Made by a program: the position numbers and the translations under genes. This document shows, piece by piece, positions 18,421 to 26,749 of a DNA stretch of 36,803 nucleotides. The notes beneath the pieces were generated by a model that did no database searches, was not told the DNA's origin, and was given only the letters and a program-made list of their open reading frames with translations. The stretch's first letter is position 1. Each line of letters opens with the position of its first letter. The stretch comes from Nitrospira sp. (GTDB taxonomy: Bacteria > Nitrospirota > Nitrospiria > Nitrospirales > Nitrospiraceae): contig JAUYAO010000007.1 in assembly GCA_030692565.1 (NCBI GenBank), forward strand, positions 1 to 36,803. Reading direction: 5' to 3'.

Positions 18421-18670
18421 ACGAGGAGTAGTAGGCGAGCCGCACAGATTTGAGAGAGCCGGCGGGTGGTGCAAGCCGGTCTGTGTGTCGCCGAACTCGC
18501 CTCTGAGCCGAATCCGTGAACCCCGAGTAATGGATTCCGCTTCGCTCCCGTAAGGGGCCAATGAAGGGTGATGGATGACCGGATGTCATTCGTTGCCGAA
18601 CCAGGGTGGTACCACGAAGCGCGCGAAGCCTTCGTCCCTGACCGTAATGGGGGGGGCGAAGGCTTTTTCT
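18421..18670 (+). promoter_or_regulatory. Leucine-type T-box riboswitch controlling leuA
   Basis: The RNA senses uncharged tRNA-Leu. Stem I: GAGG (18423-18426) pairs with CCTC (18500-18503), and GGCGA (18434-18438) pairs with TCGCC (18488-18492). Between them is an internal loop with AGTA (loop E, 18427-18430) opposite GAACTCG. The codon CTC at 18496-18498 (Leu) is the specifier. Higher up, CACAGA/TCTGTG and GCCGG/CCGGT carry the typical GGTGCAAGCCGG apex. The T-box AGGGTGGTACCACG is at 18603-18616. Antiterminator: AGGG (18603-18606) pairs with CCCT (18636-18639), a 7-nt bulge TGGTACC follows, and ACGAAG (18614-18619) pairs with CTTCGT (18630-18635). The fourth bulge base T suits the A discriminator of tRNA-Leu. 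Confidence 0.95.
18626..18668 (+). terminator. T-box terminator hairpin, exclusive with the antiterminator
   Basis: AAGCCTTCG (18626-18634) pairs perfectly with CGAAGGCTT (18657-18665), extended by TCCC(T) with the G run at 18652-18656, and the T tract ends at 18668. The segment CTTCGTCCCT (18630-18639) is shared with the antiterminator, so only one of the two can form. Without bound uncharged tRNA, transcription should stop here. Confidence 0.9.
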
Positions 18671-18674
18671 ATTT

Positions 18675-18841
18675 GAGGCTGCTGAAAAAGCTCCCCTGCA
18701 GTGTTCTCGGTCATTCGACCCCTTCGACGTACTGCGGCAGTACGCCTTGGGATCGCCCTCTCTGCCGCCTGCCCGTGGAGCGGCGCGTCTCGGCGCGCCG
18801 GGGCTGGGTGGGTGAGAACGGGGGCCTGTTTGAGCATCCTG
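18675..18841. repeat. Palindromic REP/MITE-like element between the T-box and leuA
   Basis: About 167 nt bounded by imperfect 22-nt terminal inverted repeats, 18675-18696 and 18820-18841, with 16 matching positions. Nested inside are GTTCTC/GAGAAC (18703-18708 and 18814-18819) and a perfect 8-bp palindrome with one central base, CGTACTGC-G-GCAGTACG (18728-18744). The unit therefore can fold as one long broken hairpin. No target-site duplication is evident and no protein is encoded. It resembles short dispersed repeats I associate with Nitrospira genomes, but only one copy is seen in this window. Confidence 0.6.
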
Positions 18842-18866
18842 ATGGAAGCGTGAGGGAGGAGAAACC

Positions 18867-20414
18867 ATGGAACGGATGATTCGCATTTTCGATACGACGT
18901 TGCGCGACGGCGAGCAGTCGCCCGGCGCCAGCATGAACGTGGAAGAGAAAGTCATGGTGGCGAAGCAGCTGGCGCGGCTTGGGGTCGATATCATCGAAGC
19001 CGGCTTTGCCTACAGTTCGCCCGGAGATTTTGAGGCGGTTCGCCGGATTGCGTTGGAGGTTGAGGGACCGACGGTCTGCAGTCTGGCGCGGGCTCGTCCG
19101 GAGGACATCGATCGGGCCTGGGAGGCGCTCAAAGGCGCGCCGAAGGCCAGGATTCATACGTTCCTCTCGACGTCCGACATCCATTTGAAGCATCAGTTCA
19201 GGATGACGCGGGAAGAGGCCAGGAAGCGTGCGGTCGAGATGGTGCAGCGCGCGCGGAGCTATATGCCGGACGTGGAGTTCTCGCTGATGGATGCGAGCCG
19301 CTCGGACCAGTCCTACGTCTATGAGGTCATTGAAGCGGTGATTGCTGCCGGGGCGGGAACGATCAATATTCCCGATACGGTGGGCTATGCCGTGCCGCAA
19401 GAGTTCGGCGCGTTGATCAAAGGGATTTTCGACAAAGTGCCGAATGCCAAGCAGGCCGTGATTTCAGTCCACTGCCACAACGACTTGGGTGTCGCTGTGG
19501 CGAATAGTTTAGCGGCGATCGTCAATGGCGCGGGCCAGGTGGAGTGCACGATCAACGGGATCGGCGAACGGGCCGGCAACACGTCGCTGGAAGAAATCGT
19601 CATGGGGCTCCGGACCCGGAAGGACTTTTATCAGGCCGATACCGGCATCCGGACGGAGGAGATTGCCAAGACGAGCCGGTTGGTGAGTAAGATTACCGGC
19701 ATGGTCGTGCAGCCGAACAAGGCCATCGTCGGTGCGAATGCGTTCGCTCACACGTCCGGGATTCACCAGGACGGGCTGTTGAAGGATAAGACGACCTACG
19801 AAATCATGCGGCCGGAATCGATCGGGTTGATCGAGAGCAAGATGGTCATGGGCAAGTTGTCCGGGCGTCATGCATTCCGGCAGCGATTGGATGATTTGGG
19901 GTACAAGCTCAGCGAGGAAGAGCTCAACCATGCTTTTGAACGTTTCAAGAAGCTGGCCGATCAAAAGAAGGAAATTTTCGAAGAAGATTTAGAAGTGATT
20001 GTGTCGGAAGAGTTGGCCAAGATGACCGAGCGGATTGTGTTGAAATCGTTCCATGTCGAAAGCGGCACGAATCTCGTACCGACGGCGACGGTGGAATTGA
20101 ACATTGACGGACAAGTGATCAAGGAATCAGGCACCGGCGACGGGCCGGTCGATGCGGTCTATCGGACGATTGCGGCCATCACGAAGACGAAGAGTAAGCT
20201 GTTGATGTTCGGCGTCAACGCCATTACCGGCGGGACAGATGCGCAGGGAGAAGTCTCCGTGCGCGTGGAGGAAGACGGCCGCACGGTCTCGGGTCATGGA
20301 GCCGATACGGATATCATCATGGCCGCGGCCCGGGCGTATCTCAATGCGTTGAATCGACTCGCGTATATGGCATCGAAACAGGCAGAGGGAGAGCAGAAAG
20401 TCCGCTTGATTTGA
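18867..20414 (+). CDS. leuA: 2-Isopropylmalate synthase
   Basis: A 515-residue enzyme that condenses acetyl-CoA with 2-oxoisovalerate, the first committed step of leucine synthesis. The HMGL-like TIM barrel begins with [17 protein letters not shown]. The metal site is in [13 protein letters not shown] near 200-212, followed by [13 protein letters not shown]. Residues 390-515 form the C-terminal leucine-binding regulatory domain. The ATG at 18867 is preceded by GGGAGGAG. Expression should be set by the T-box upstream and activity by leucine feedback. The gene is separated from the T-box terminator by about 198 nt that mostly hold the palindromic element. Confidence 0.97.
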   Translation: MERMIRIFDTTLRDGEQSPGASMNVEEKVMVAKQLARLGVDIIEAGFAYSSPGDFEAVRRIALEVEGPTVCSLARARPEDIDRAWEALKGAPKARIHTFLSTSDIHLKHQFRMTREEARKRAVEMVQRARSYMPDVEFSLMDASRSDQSYVYEVIEAVIAAGAGTINIPDTVGYAVPQEFGALIKGIFDKVPNAKQAVISVHCHNDLGVAVANSLAAIVNGAGQVECTINGIGERAGNTSLEEIVMGLRTRKDFYQADTGIRTEEIAKTSRLVSKITGMVVQPNKAIVGANAFAHTSGIHQDGLLKDKTTYEIMRPESIGLIESKMVMGKLSGRHAFRQRLDDLGYKLSEEELNHAFERFKKLADQKKEIFEEDLEVIVSEELAKMTERIVLKSFHVESGTNLVPTATVELNIDGQVIKESGTGDGPVDAVYRTIAAITKTKSKLLMFGVNAITGGTDAQGEVSVRVEEDGRTVSGHGADTDIIMAAARAYLNALNRLAYMASKQAEGEQKVRLI

Positions 20415-20447
20415 CCGTTCCCGCCACGCTAGAGTGACGGCCCCTGG

Positions 20448-20481
20448 TGTCCGCAAGTGCCGGTTGGTTTAGTTGCGGACA
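20448..20481. repeat. Perfect 9-bp inverted repeat between leuA and the cupin gene
   Basis: TGTCCGCAA (20448-20456) and TTGCGGACA (20473-20481) are exact inverse complements separated by 16 nt. No T tract follows, so it is not a standard terminator. It could be an mRNA hairpin or an operator. It overlaps the alternative GTG start of the cupin gene and favours the ATG at 20499. Confidence 0.6.
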
Positions 20482-20498
20482 GGTTGGGGTTGTCTCCC

Positions 20499-20861
20499 AT
20501 GCTCAAGCGCACTCTCTTGGAATGCCCTGAATTTCTTGCCGGAGACCATACGGTTCTTCGCGAACTGTTGCATCCGGCCAAGCAGCCGGTGCAGCTGGGT
20601 TACAGTCTTGCGCATGGCCGATTGGCTCCCGGCTGCCGGTCTAAGCGGCACAAGCTGGCTTCGTCAGAGGTGTACTACTTTATCGCCGGGCAGGGCCGCT
20701 TCAGTATCGGGAGTGAGACCGAGCTCGTCGAACGCGGATCCATCGTGTACGTGCCGCCTGGGGGGAATCAGTCGCTGGAAAACATTGGTACGACGGAAAT
20801 AGAATTTTTGTGTCTGGTTGATCCGGCCTGGCGGAGTGAGGATGAGCAGGTCGAGGAGTAG
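20499..20861 (+). CDS. Small cupin-domain protein
   Basis: A 120-residue single-domain cupin. The beta-barrel motifs are visible as HGRLAPGCRSKRHKLASSEVYYFIAGQGRF and GSIVYVPPGGNQSLENIG. The first has H and E ligands as in metal-binding cupins, and the second replaces the usual late histidine with N-Q. The substrate is unknown. I take the ATG at 20499 as start because residues after it look conserved and a 9-bp hairpin precedes it. A GTG at 20457 would add 14 residues. It lies between leuA and leuB, 36 nt upstream of the latter, so it should be co-expressed with leucine synthesis. Confidence 0.85.
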   Translation: MLKRTLLECPEFLAGDHTVLRELLHPAKQPVQLGYSLAHGRLAPGCRSKRHKLASSEVYYFIAGQGRFSIGSETELVERGSIVYVPPGGNQSLENIGTTEIEFLCLVDPAWRSEDEQVEE

Positions 20862-20897
20862 AGAGTCCAGTCTGTTCGCAGGAAGGAGTGGTGTGAC

Positions 20898-21971
20898 GTG
20901 AAAGCGAAGATTGCAGTCTTAGCGGGTGATGGAGTCGGGCGTGAGATTGTTCCCGAAGCGGTCAAGGTGTTACAGGCTATCGGAGAGAAGTATCAACACT
21001 CGTTTGAATTCACCTCGGCCGACATTGGCGGACAAGCGATCGACAAAGTGGGTGTGCCGCTGCCGCACGAAACCTTGGCATTGGCCAAGCAAAGCGACGC
21101 GGTATTGCTGGGAGCGGTTGGGGGGCCCAAATGGGAAGGGTTGGAGTACAGCCTTCGTCCTGAGCGGGCGCTGCTGGGTATCCGCGAGGCCTTAGGGTTG
21201 TATGCCAATTTACGTCCCGCCAAGGTATACCCCAATCTGGTTGATGCTTCGACGTTGAAGCGCGAGGTGATCGAAGGGATCGATATTCTCGTCGTGCGAG
21301 AGCTGACCGGCGGCATCTATTTCGGGAAACCGAAAGGGATTGAAAAGCTGCCGAACGGCGAAGAGCGCGGAGTGAACACCGAAGTCTACACGACCGAAGA
21401 GATTCGCCGGATCGGCAAGGTGGCCTTCGAAGCGGCGCGCAAGCGGCGGAAAAAGGTCACGTCGGTCGATAAGGCGAATGTGCTGGAGTCGTCCGAGTTG
21501 TGGCGTCGTGTGATGATCGAGGTGCAGAAGAGTTATCCGGACGTCGAGTTGCATCACATCTATGTCGACAATGCCGCGATGCAATTGGTCCGCAACCCGC
21601 GCCAGTTCGATGTCCTGGTGTGCAACAATATCTTCGGAGATATTCTGAGTGACGAAGCGGCCATGCTGACCGGATCGATCGGCATGCTGCCGTCGGCCAG
21701 TATCGGCGCCAAGGTCGGATTGTTCGAGCCGATCCATGGTAGCGCGCCCGATATCGCGGGAAAGAACATCGCGAATCCCATTGCGACGATTGCCTCTGTG
21801 GGCATGATGTTGTCCTACGCGTTCAAGCTCGAGAAAGAAGCCGAAGCAATCGAGCAGGCCATCGTCAAAACGCTCGATATGGGATACCGCACCAAGGACA
21901 TTCAGAGCCCGGGAACCAGAGTCGTCGGCACGACCGAGATGGGCGACGCCATTCTTCGCAATTTAAACTGA
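20898..21971 (+). CDS. leuB: 3-Isopropylmalate dehydrogenase
   Basis: A 357-residue NAD-dependent decarboxylating dehydrogenase of leucine synthesis. It opens with [18 protein letters not shown]. Substrate-binding residues lie in [14 protein letters not shown] and the signature [25 protein letters not shown] is near 240-264. The NAD-site string is [21 protein letters not shown]. The start is a GTG at 20898 with AGGAAGGAG 10-18 nt upstream. leuC and leuD, the isomerase genes needed between LeuA and LeuB, are not in this window. Confidence 0.97.
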   Translation: MKAKIAVLAGDGVGREIVPEAVKVLQAIGEKYQHSFEFTSADIGGQAIDKVGVPLPHETLALAKQSDAVLLGAVGGPKWEGLEYSLRPERALLGIREALGLYANLRPAKVYPNLVDASTLKREVIEGIDILVVRELTGGIYFGKPKGIEKLPNGEERGVNTEVYTTEEIRRIGKVAFEAARKRRKKVTSVDKANVLESSELWRRVMIEVQKSYPDVELHHIYVDNAAMQLVRNPRQFDVLVCNNIFGDILSDEAAMLTGSIGMLPSASIGAKVGLFEPIHGSAPDIAGKNIANPIATIASVGMMLSYAFKLEKEAEAIEQAIVKTLDMGYRTKDIQSPGTRVVGTTEMGDAILRNLN

Positions 21972-21985
21972 GGCGGGACTCTCGC

Positions 21986-23188
21986 ATGGCAACCTTGTTC
22001 ACATCCTGGACTCTTGCGACGCGGGCTGGCACTGGCGAGCCCGGGTTCAGCGGTGACGGCGGGCCGGCCTCGCAGGCGTGCCTGAATGAGCCGAAGGGCC
22101 TGGCGATCGATCGCCAGGGAAATCTCTTTGTTGCAGATTCTGAAAACCACGTCGTGAGGCGAGTGGATTGCGTCACTGGCCTGATTTCCACTGTGGTCGG
22201 CTGCGCACCTGAAGCAGTCGCGTCGACCCCTCCCTTGGGTGGTGGCGATCTGGTCCCTGAGGAAGACATTGATCCCTTAGCCGAGACGAGCCACAAGACG
22301 ACGGAGCAGTTTACCCAACAGACGGATCTGAGCGGGACAGTGCGCTATCTCGTCGGAGCCGCGGCCCCGAAACGGTACGGCGGAGATGGCGGACCCGCCA
22401 CGGAAGCGCTGCTTAATTTCCCCACAGCGGTCGCCATTGATGCGCAGGGCCATCTGTACATCGCCGATATGATGAACCATCGAGTTCGCCGCGTGGATGC
22501 CCAGACCGGGATCATCACGACGATGGCCGGCACCGGGCAGGCACGGTTTTCCGGCGACGGCGGGCCGGCTGATCGTGCGGCCCTGAACGAACCGGCCGCC
22601 TTGGCGGTCGACGCGCAGGGGCAGTTATATATTGCCGATCAGAGTAATAACCGAGTGCGGGCCGTCGACCTGAAGACCGGGATGATCCGTACGGTCGCAG
22701 GAATGGGATCGGCGGCATACGATGGAGACGGTAAACCGGCGGTGGAATCGAGCCTGGCCGGGCCCAGCGGGTTAGCGGTCGCGGCGGGGACGCTCTATAT
22801 TGCCGATACGTTCAATAGTCGCATCCGATCCGTCGATCTTGTCACCGGTATGATTGCGACGGCGGTTGGTGACGGAGGAAGTTATCGCTATCAGTCGCCC
22901 GATGATCCGCCGTCTCCAAGTGTCTCCCGGCCCTCAGGGATTGCGCTGGATCGAGAAGGCAATCTATTTCTGACTGATTCTGACAGCCACCTGATCCGTC
23001 GATGGGACCGCACCACGGGTCACTTGACGCGCATGGCCGGTACCGGGTCTGCCTCGTCTGTCGGTGACGGCGGATCGGCATTGGATGCAGGGTTGTGCTA
23101 TCCCTTCGGTATTGTCGCGGATGGCGAGCGGACACTCTTGATCGCTGACACCTTTAATCACCGTATTCGTGCCCTCTCGCTGGAATAG
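21986..23188 (+). CDS. NHL-repeat beta-propeller protein
   Basis: A 400-residue protein made almost wholly of about six NHL repeats. Each repeat has the pattern LNxPxxxAxDxxGxLYIADxxNxRxRxVD followed by TGxIxTxAGxG and GDGGPA; examples begin near residues 30, 138, 193, 250, 313 and 368. Repeat one is separated from repeat two by a less regular insert (about residues 75-125). No signal peptide or membrane segment is seen, so it may be cytoplasmic, which is less usual for such propellers. The function is unknown. It sits 14 nt after leuB and 10 nt before asd in the same direction and is probably co-transcribed. Confidence 0.9.
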   Translation: MATLFTSWTLATRAGTGEPGFSGDGGPASQACLNEPKGLAIDRQGNLFVADSENHVVRRVDCVTGLISTVVGCAPEAVASTPPLGGGDLVPEEDIDPLAETSHKTTEQFTQQTDLSGTVRYLVGAAAPKRYGGDGGPATEALLNFPTAVAIDAQGHLYIADMMNHRVRRVDAQTGIITTMAGTGQARFSGDGGPADRAALNEPAALAVDAQGQLYIADQSNNRVRAVDLKTGMIRTVAGMGSAAYDGDGKPAVESSLAGPSGLAVAAGTLYIADTFNSRIRSVDLVTGMIATAVGDGGSYRYQSPDDPPSPSVSRPSGIALDREGNLFLTDSDSHLIRRWDRTTGHLTRMAGTGSASSVGDGGSALDAGLCYPFGIVADGERTLLIADTFNHRIRALSLE

Positions 23189-23198
23189 GATTCGTCAC

Positions 23199-24221
23199 AT
23201 GCTTAAGAAAAAGTCCGCCTACACTGTGGCCATTCTTGGCGCGACCGGCGCGGTCGGCAAGGAGAGTCTGGAAATTCTCGAAGAGCGAAACTTCCCGCTG
23301 GCTGCACTCCGGCTGTTTGCGTCGAAGCGCTCCGCCGGCGAAGTGATGACCTGTCAGGGCAAGGAGTGGACGGTTGAAGAATTGACCGAGTCCTCGTCTT
23401 TTGCCGGCGTTGATTTCGCCTTCATCTCCGCGACGGATGCCATCAGTAAGGAGTATGGCCCTCGCTTGGGTGCGGCCGGGGTCGTGGTTATCGACGACAG
23501 CGGGGTCTTTCGGATGGATCCGCAAGTGCCGCTGGTGGTGCCGGAAGTGAATGCCTCGGCGTTGCGATCGCTTCCCCGGGGGATCGTGTCCATTCCCAAT
23601 TGCACAACGACCCCGTTGGTCATGGCGCTCAAGCCGCTGCATGATGCGGTCGGGGTGAAGCGAGTGGTGGTAACGACCTTCCAGTCGGTGTCAGGGACCG
23701 GCGCCGCGGCGATGGACGAGTTGCTGGACCAGACGAGGGCGCTGATGGCCTTTCGCGAGGTGAAGGCCGAAGTTTATCCCTATCAGATTGCCTTCAATCT
23801 ATTGCCGCATATCGGGTCATTTTCCGAGGGCGGCGAATGCTCTGAAGAGATCAAGATTGTCAGAGAGACGAGAAAGATTCTGGATGCACCCAAGATGCGG
23901 GTGACGTCCACCACGGTGCGGGTACCGGTGTTGCGCTGCCATTCCGAGTCCATCAATGTGGAGTTGGAGAAGCCGTTGACTCCCAATGAGGCTCGCGCGG
24001 CGCTGGCGGCGATGCCGGGGGTGCTGGTCTACGACGACCCGTTGAAGAAGCTCTATCCCATGCCATTGGACGCGACGGGGAAAGACGACGTCTACGTCGG
24101 CCGCATCCGTGAAGATGCCTCGGTGACGAACGGACTCAATCTGTGGGTCGTGTCCGACAATCTTCGAAAGGGCGCCGCTTTGAACGCCGTTCAAATCGCC
24201 GAGTGTCTGGTGCGGGACTGA
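23199..24221 (+). CDS. asd: Aspartate-semialdehyde dehydrogenase
   Basis: A 340-residue NADPH enzyme that reduces aspartyl phosphate to aspartate semialdehyde, the branch point to lysine/diaminopimelate, threonine and methionine. The nucleotide loop is VAILGATGAVGKE. The active-site Cys135 is in SIPNCTTTP, and His248 is in VLRCHSES. The start is placed at the ATG at 23199, which gives the normal N-terminus MLKKKSAYTVAILGATG; a GTG at 23169 would overlap the NHL gene. The stop overlaps the next ATG by one base (TGATG). Confidence 0.96.
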   Translation: MLKKKSAYTVAILGATGAVGKESLEILEERNFPLAALRLFASKRSAGEVMTCQGKEWTVEELTESSSFAGVDFAFISATDAISKEYGPRLGAAGVVVIDDSGVFRMDPQVPLVVPEVNASALRSLPRGIVSIPNCTTTPLVMALKPLHDAVGVKRVVVTTFQSVSGTGAAAMDELLDQTRALMAFREVKAEVYPYQIAFNLLPHIGSFSEGGECSEEIKIVRETRKILDAPKMRVTSTTVRVPVLRCHSESINVELEKPLTPNEARAALAAMPGVLVYDDPLKKLYPMPLDATGKDDVYVGRIREDASVTNGLNLWVVSDNLRKGAALNAVQIAECLVRD

Positions 24222-24475
24222 TGGGCGAATGGGGCGCCTTCGGGAAGCTCCTGATTGCAGCCGGGTGCGGATTGGTCGTGGTGGGGCTGCTGTTCGTCCT
24301 GAGCGACCGGATTCCGTGGGTGAGCGGATGGTTTGGGTGGGTCGGGAAACTGCCGGGCGACGTTTCAATTAAGCGCGATCATTTCTCCTTTTATGTTCCC
24401 CTTGGGACTAGTCTGGTGATTAGTATCGGACTAAGTCTGCTATTCTATCTTCTATCATGGCTATTCAGACGATAG
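24221..24475 (+). CDS. DUF2905-type small membrane protein
   Basis: An 84-residue protein with two predicted membrane segments, about residues 8-28 and 60-80, joined by a short loop. The loop contains the family hallmark GWVGKLPGDVSIKRDHFSFYVPLG. The ATG shares its A with the asd stop codon, so translation is coupled. The 3' end overlaps the SpoIID-like gene by 19 nt. The family is widespread and has no assigned function that I can state. Confidence 0.88.
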   Translation: MGEWGAFGKLLIAAGCGLVVVGLLFVLSDRIPWVSGWFGWVGKLPGDVSIKRDHFSFYVPLGTSLVISIGLSLLFYLLSWLFRR

Positions 24476-25683
24476 GACATCTTCGTCGGTTGGCAGGTCT
24501 CTGGGCGGTGTGCGGGGCGGTCTTCACCCTCAGCGCGCCGGTTCAAGCGGCTGAGTCCATTCGGGTCTTAATGGCGTCCGATGTCCACCGACTCGATGTG
24601 CGCGCCGAAAGTGCGGTGTGGCTCACCGATGGACAGAGTCGGTCGCATTCGTACAACACGGCTCTGCATATCGAGTTGCGCGGGGCGGCGCTCCTCGTCA
24701 ACGGGACGCGGGTGGCGGGGGAGCAGTTTACGCTGCGTGCGGGCGAGCATGACCTAAAGCTCTGGTTGCCACGTGTGCCCGGCGGGAGCCATGGCGCCGT
24801 GCTGCATCCTGCCGATGAGCGGGGCGCTCTCCATGTGAGCGGACTGGTGCATGTAGTCCGGCGCGGGAAAGGCCTGCTCGTGATCAATCAGGTGGATCTT
24901 GAGGAGTATGTGAAAGGGGTGGTGCCCGCTGAAGTCAATTCGACCTGGCACCGCGAAATGCTCAAAGTGCAGGCCGTGGCGGCGCGAACCTATGCGCTGT
25001 ATCAGCATATGCTGAGCGCGTCGCGTGATTATGACGTGGCGGCGAGTATTCAAGATCAGGTCTATCGAGGACGGCAGGGAGTGGACGCGCGTGTGCAGGA
25101 AGCGGTGGAATCGACCCGTGGCCTGGTGGTGACTCATGATGGTGCGCCGATCTATGCCGCGTTTTCTTCGACTGCGGCAGGGATCACCGAGGATGCGATG
25201 GTGGTCTGGTCGAAGGATCTGCCGTATCTGAAAGGCGTGGAATGTCCTTTCGATGTGGCGTCTCCGTACTACCAGTGGAAGGCGTCCTTCAGAGTGACCA
25301 CGCTGGAGCGTAATCTGAGGCATCAGGGATTTTCGGTGGGGACGATCGCCACGATGACGCCGGTGGGCTTCAGTCGTGCCGGGCGGGTTTCTAAACTACG
25401 CATTCTGCATTCCAAGGGCGAACTCATTCTGCGCGGTGAGGATCTTCGGAAGGCGGTTGGGTATACCGTTGTGCCGAGTACGCAGTTCACGATCGAGTCT
25501 ATGGGGCAGGACATTGTGTTGGCAGGATACGGCGCCGGGCATGCCGTAGGGCTCTGTCAGTGGGGTGCGAAGGAGCTGGCCGAGCTCGGGTATTCCTTTT
25601 CCTCGATCCTACGGTATTACTATCCCGGCACTGAGTTGCAGAATGTGGCATTGACGAAAATGCCCCCGGTTCCGAGTTCCTAG
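24457..25683 (+). CDS. SpoIID/LytB-domain protein, probable peptidoglycan-acting enzyme
   Basis: A 408-residue exported protein. Residues 1-31 form a signal peptide ending near VQAAES. The SpoIID core runs from about residue 140: VDLEEYVKGVVPAEV holds Glu159, the position of the catalytic glutamate in SpoIID lytic transglycosylases. AVAARTYAL and AFSSTAAGITEDA follow, and GYGAGHAVGLCQWGAKELA leads to ILRYYYPGTEL at the end. In sporulating bacteria SpoIID trims denuded glycan strands; outside them relatives are thought to remodel cell wall. The start at 24457 overlaps the DUF2905 gene. The stop is immediately followed by the queA ATG with no intervening base. Confidence 0.92.
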   Translation: MAIQTIGHLRRLAGLWAVCGAVFTLSAPVQAAESIRVLMASDVHRLDVRAESAVWLTDGQSRSHSYNTALHIELRGAALLVNGTRVAGEQFTLRAGEHDLKLWLPRVPGGSHGAVLHPADERGALHVSGLVHVVRRGKGLLVINQVDLEEYVKGVVPAEVNSTWHREMLKVQAVAARTYALYQHMLSASRDYDVAASIQDQVYRGRQGVDARVQEAVESTRGLVVTHDGAPIYAAFSSTAAGITEDAMVVWSKDLPYLKGVECPFDVASPYYQWKASFRVTTLERNLRHQGFSVGTIATMTPVGFSRAGRVSKLRILHSKGELILRGEDLRKAVGYTVVPSTQFTIESMGQDIVLAGYGAGHAVGLCQWGAKELAELGYSFSSILRYYYPGTELQNVALTKMPPVPSS

Positions 25684-26703
25684 ATGAATCTCTCTGAATT
25701 CGATTTTCCGTTCGATCCCGCACTGATCGCCTCCGAGCCGGTACTGCCTCGCCATGCCGCGCGCTTACTGTGTCTCGACCCACGGACAGGAAGCTTGTCG
25801 AATCGGCATGTGGCCGATCTTCCGGAGTTGTTGGCGCCCGGGGATCTGCTTGTGGTGAACGACACGAAGGTCTTGGCCGCTCGTCTGTCCGGACGTAAAC
25901 AGCCGACGGGCACGGTTGTGGATGTGCTGTTCGTCAAAGATCTCGGCGATGCGGTCTGGGAGGTGATGCTCAAAGGTCATTTTCGCGTGGGCCAGACGAT
26001 CCTGTTTGAGGGGGATGCTCGTGCGACGGTCGTCCAGCGCGATGAGCATGGCACGAAAATCAAGGTTGTGAGCCCGGTTCCGGTTGTCGACTTCCTTCGG
26101 GCTTACGGGTGTATGCCGCTTCCCCCCTATATCAAGCGTTCGGCGCAGCCGGAGGATCAGGTCTGGTATCAAACCTGTTTTGCGGATCGAGAGGGGGCGA
26201 TCGCGGCTCCGACGGCCGGTCTGCACTTCACGCCGGAGCTTATGGTTCGGTTGCGGGAACGGGGCGTTGAGACGGCAGCGGTGACGTTGCATGTAGGACC
26301 TGGGACCTTTAAGCCGGTGGTCGTCGAGCGAATTGAAGAACATCAAATGGGAGAGGAATGGTTTGAAGTGAGTGAGCGGACGGTAGCGGCAATCCTCAGG
26401 ACGAAACGAGCCGGAGGACGAGTCGTTGCGGTCGGGACCACCGTGGTCCGTGCGCTCGAATCGGCTGCGCAGCAGGCCGGAGGGCTTCAGCCGACAACCG
26501 GGGAGAGCCGGCTGTTTATCTCGCCGGGATTTCACTTCAACGCGGTTGATGCTCTCATGACAAATTTTCACCTCCCTCGCACGACGCTTCTGATGCTGGT
26601 CTCTGCGCTAGCCGGCGTGGAGATGATGCGGAAAGCCTATGCTGAAGCGGTGGAACAGCGCTACCGCTTTTATAGCTATGGCGATGCGATGCTGATCCTC
26701 TAA
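25684..26703 (+). CDS. queA: S-adenosylmethionine:tRNA ribosyltransferase-isomerase QueA
   Basis: A 339-residue enzyme of queuosine synthesis. It moves the ribosyl part of SAM to preQ1 in tRNA to give epoxyqueuosine. The conserved strings are FDFPFDPALIA, LVVNDTKVLAARL, PLPPYIKR, CFADREGAIAAPTAGLHFT, HVGPGTFKPV, VVAVGTTVVRALES and TNFHLPRTTLLMLV. These cover the whole family length. It abuts the SpoIID-like gene. The gene ends the + strand run: the next gene is convergent after 46 nt and no clear terminator is seen between them. Confidence 0.97.
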   Translation: MNLSEFDFPFDPALIASEPVLPRHAARLLCLDPRTGSLSNRHVADLPELLAPGDLLVVNDTKVLAARLSGRKQPTGTVVDVLFVKDLGDAVWEVMLKGHFRVGQTILFEGDARATVVQRDEHGTKIKVVSPVPVVDFLRAYGCMPLPPYIKRSAQPEDQVWYQTCFADREGAIAAPTAGLHFTPELMVRLRERGVETAAVTLHVGPGTFKPVVVERIEEHQMGEEWFEVSERTVAAILRTKRAGGRVVAVGTTVVRALESAAQQAGGLQPTTGESRLFISPGFHFNAVDALMTNFHLPRTTLLMLVSALAGVEMMRKAYAEAVEQRYRFYSYGDAMLIL

Positions 26704-26749
26704 GCAGGCGGGGCGGAGCCAGCGGCCAGCGCTCTCTGCGCGATCGGTG

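Noticed and set aside
18568-18879. A 103-codon + strand frame covering the T-box and palindromic element
   Set aside because: The T-box, terminator and inverted repeats explain the sequence. The frame would end inside leuA and lacks family similarity.
21986-23188. NHL repeats as a DNA tandem repeat or CRISPR-like array
   Set aside because: The repetition is at the protein level with diverged codons. Spacing is irregular and there are no identical DNA units.
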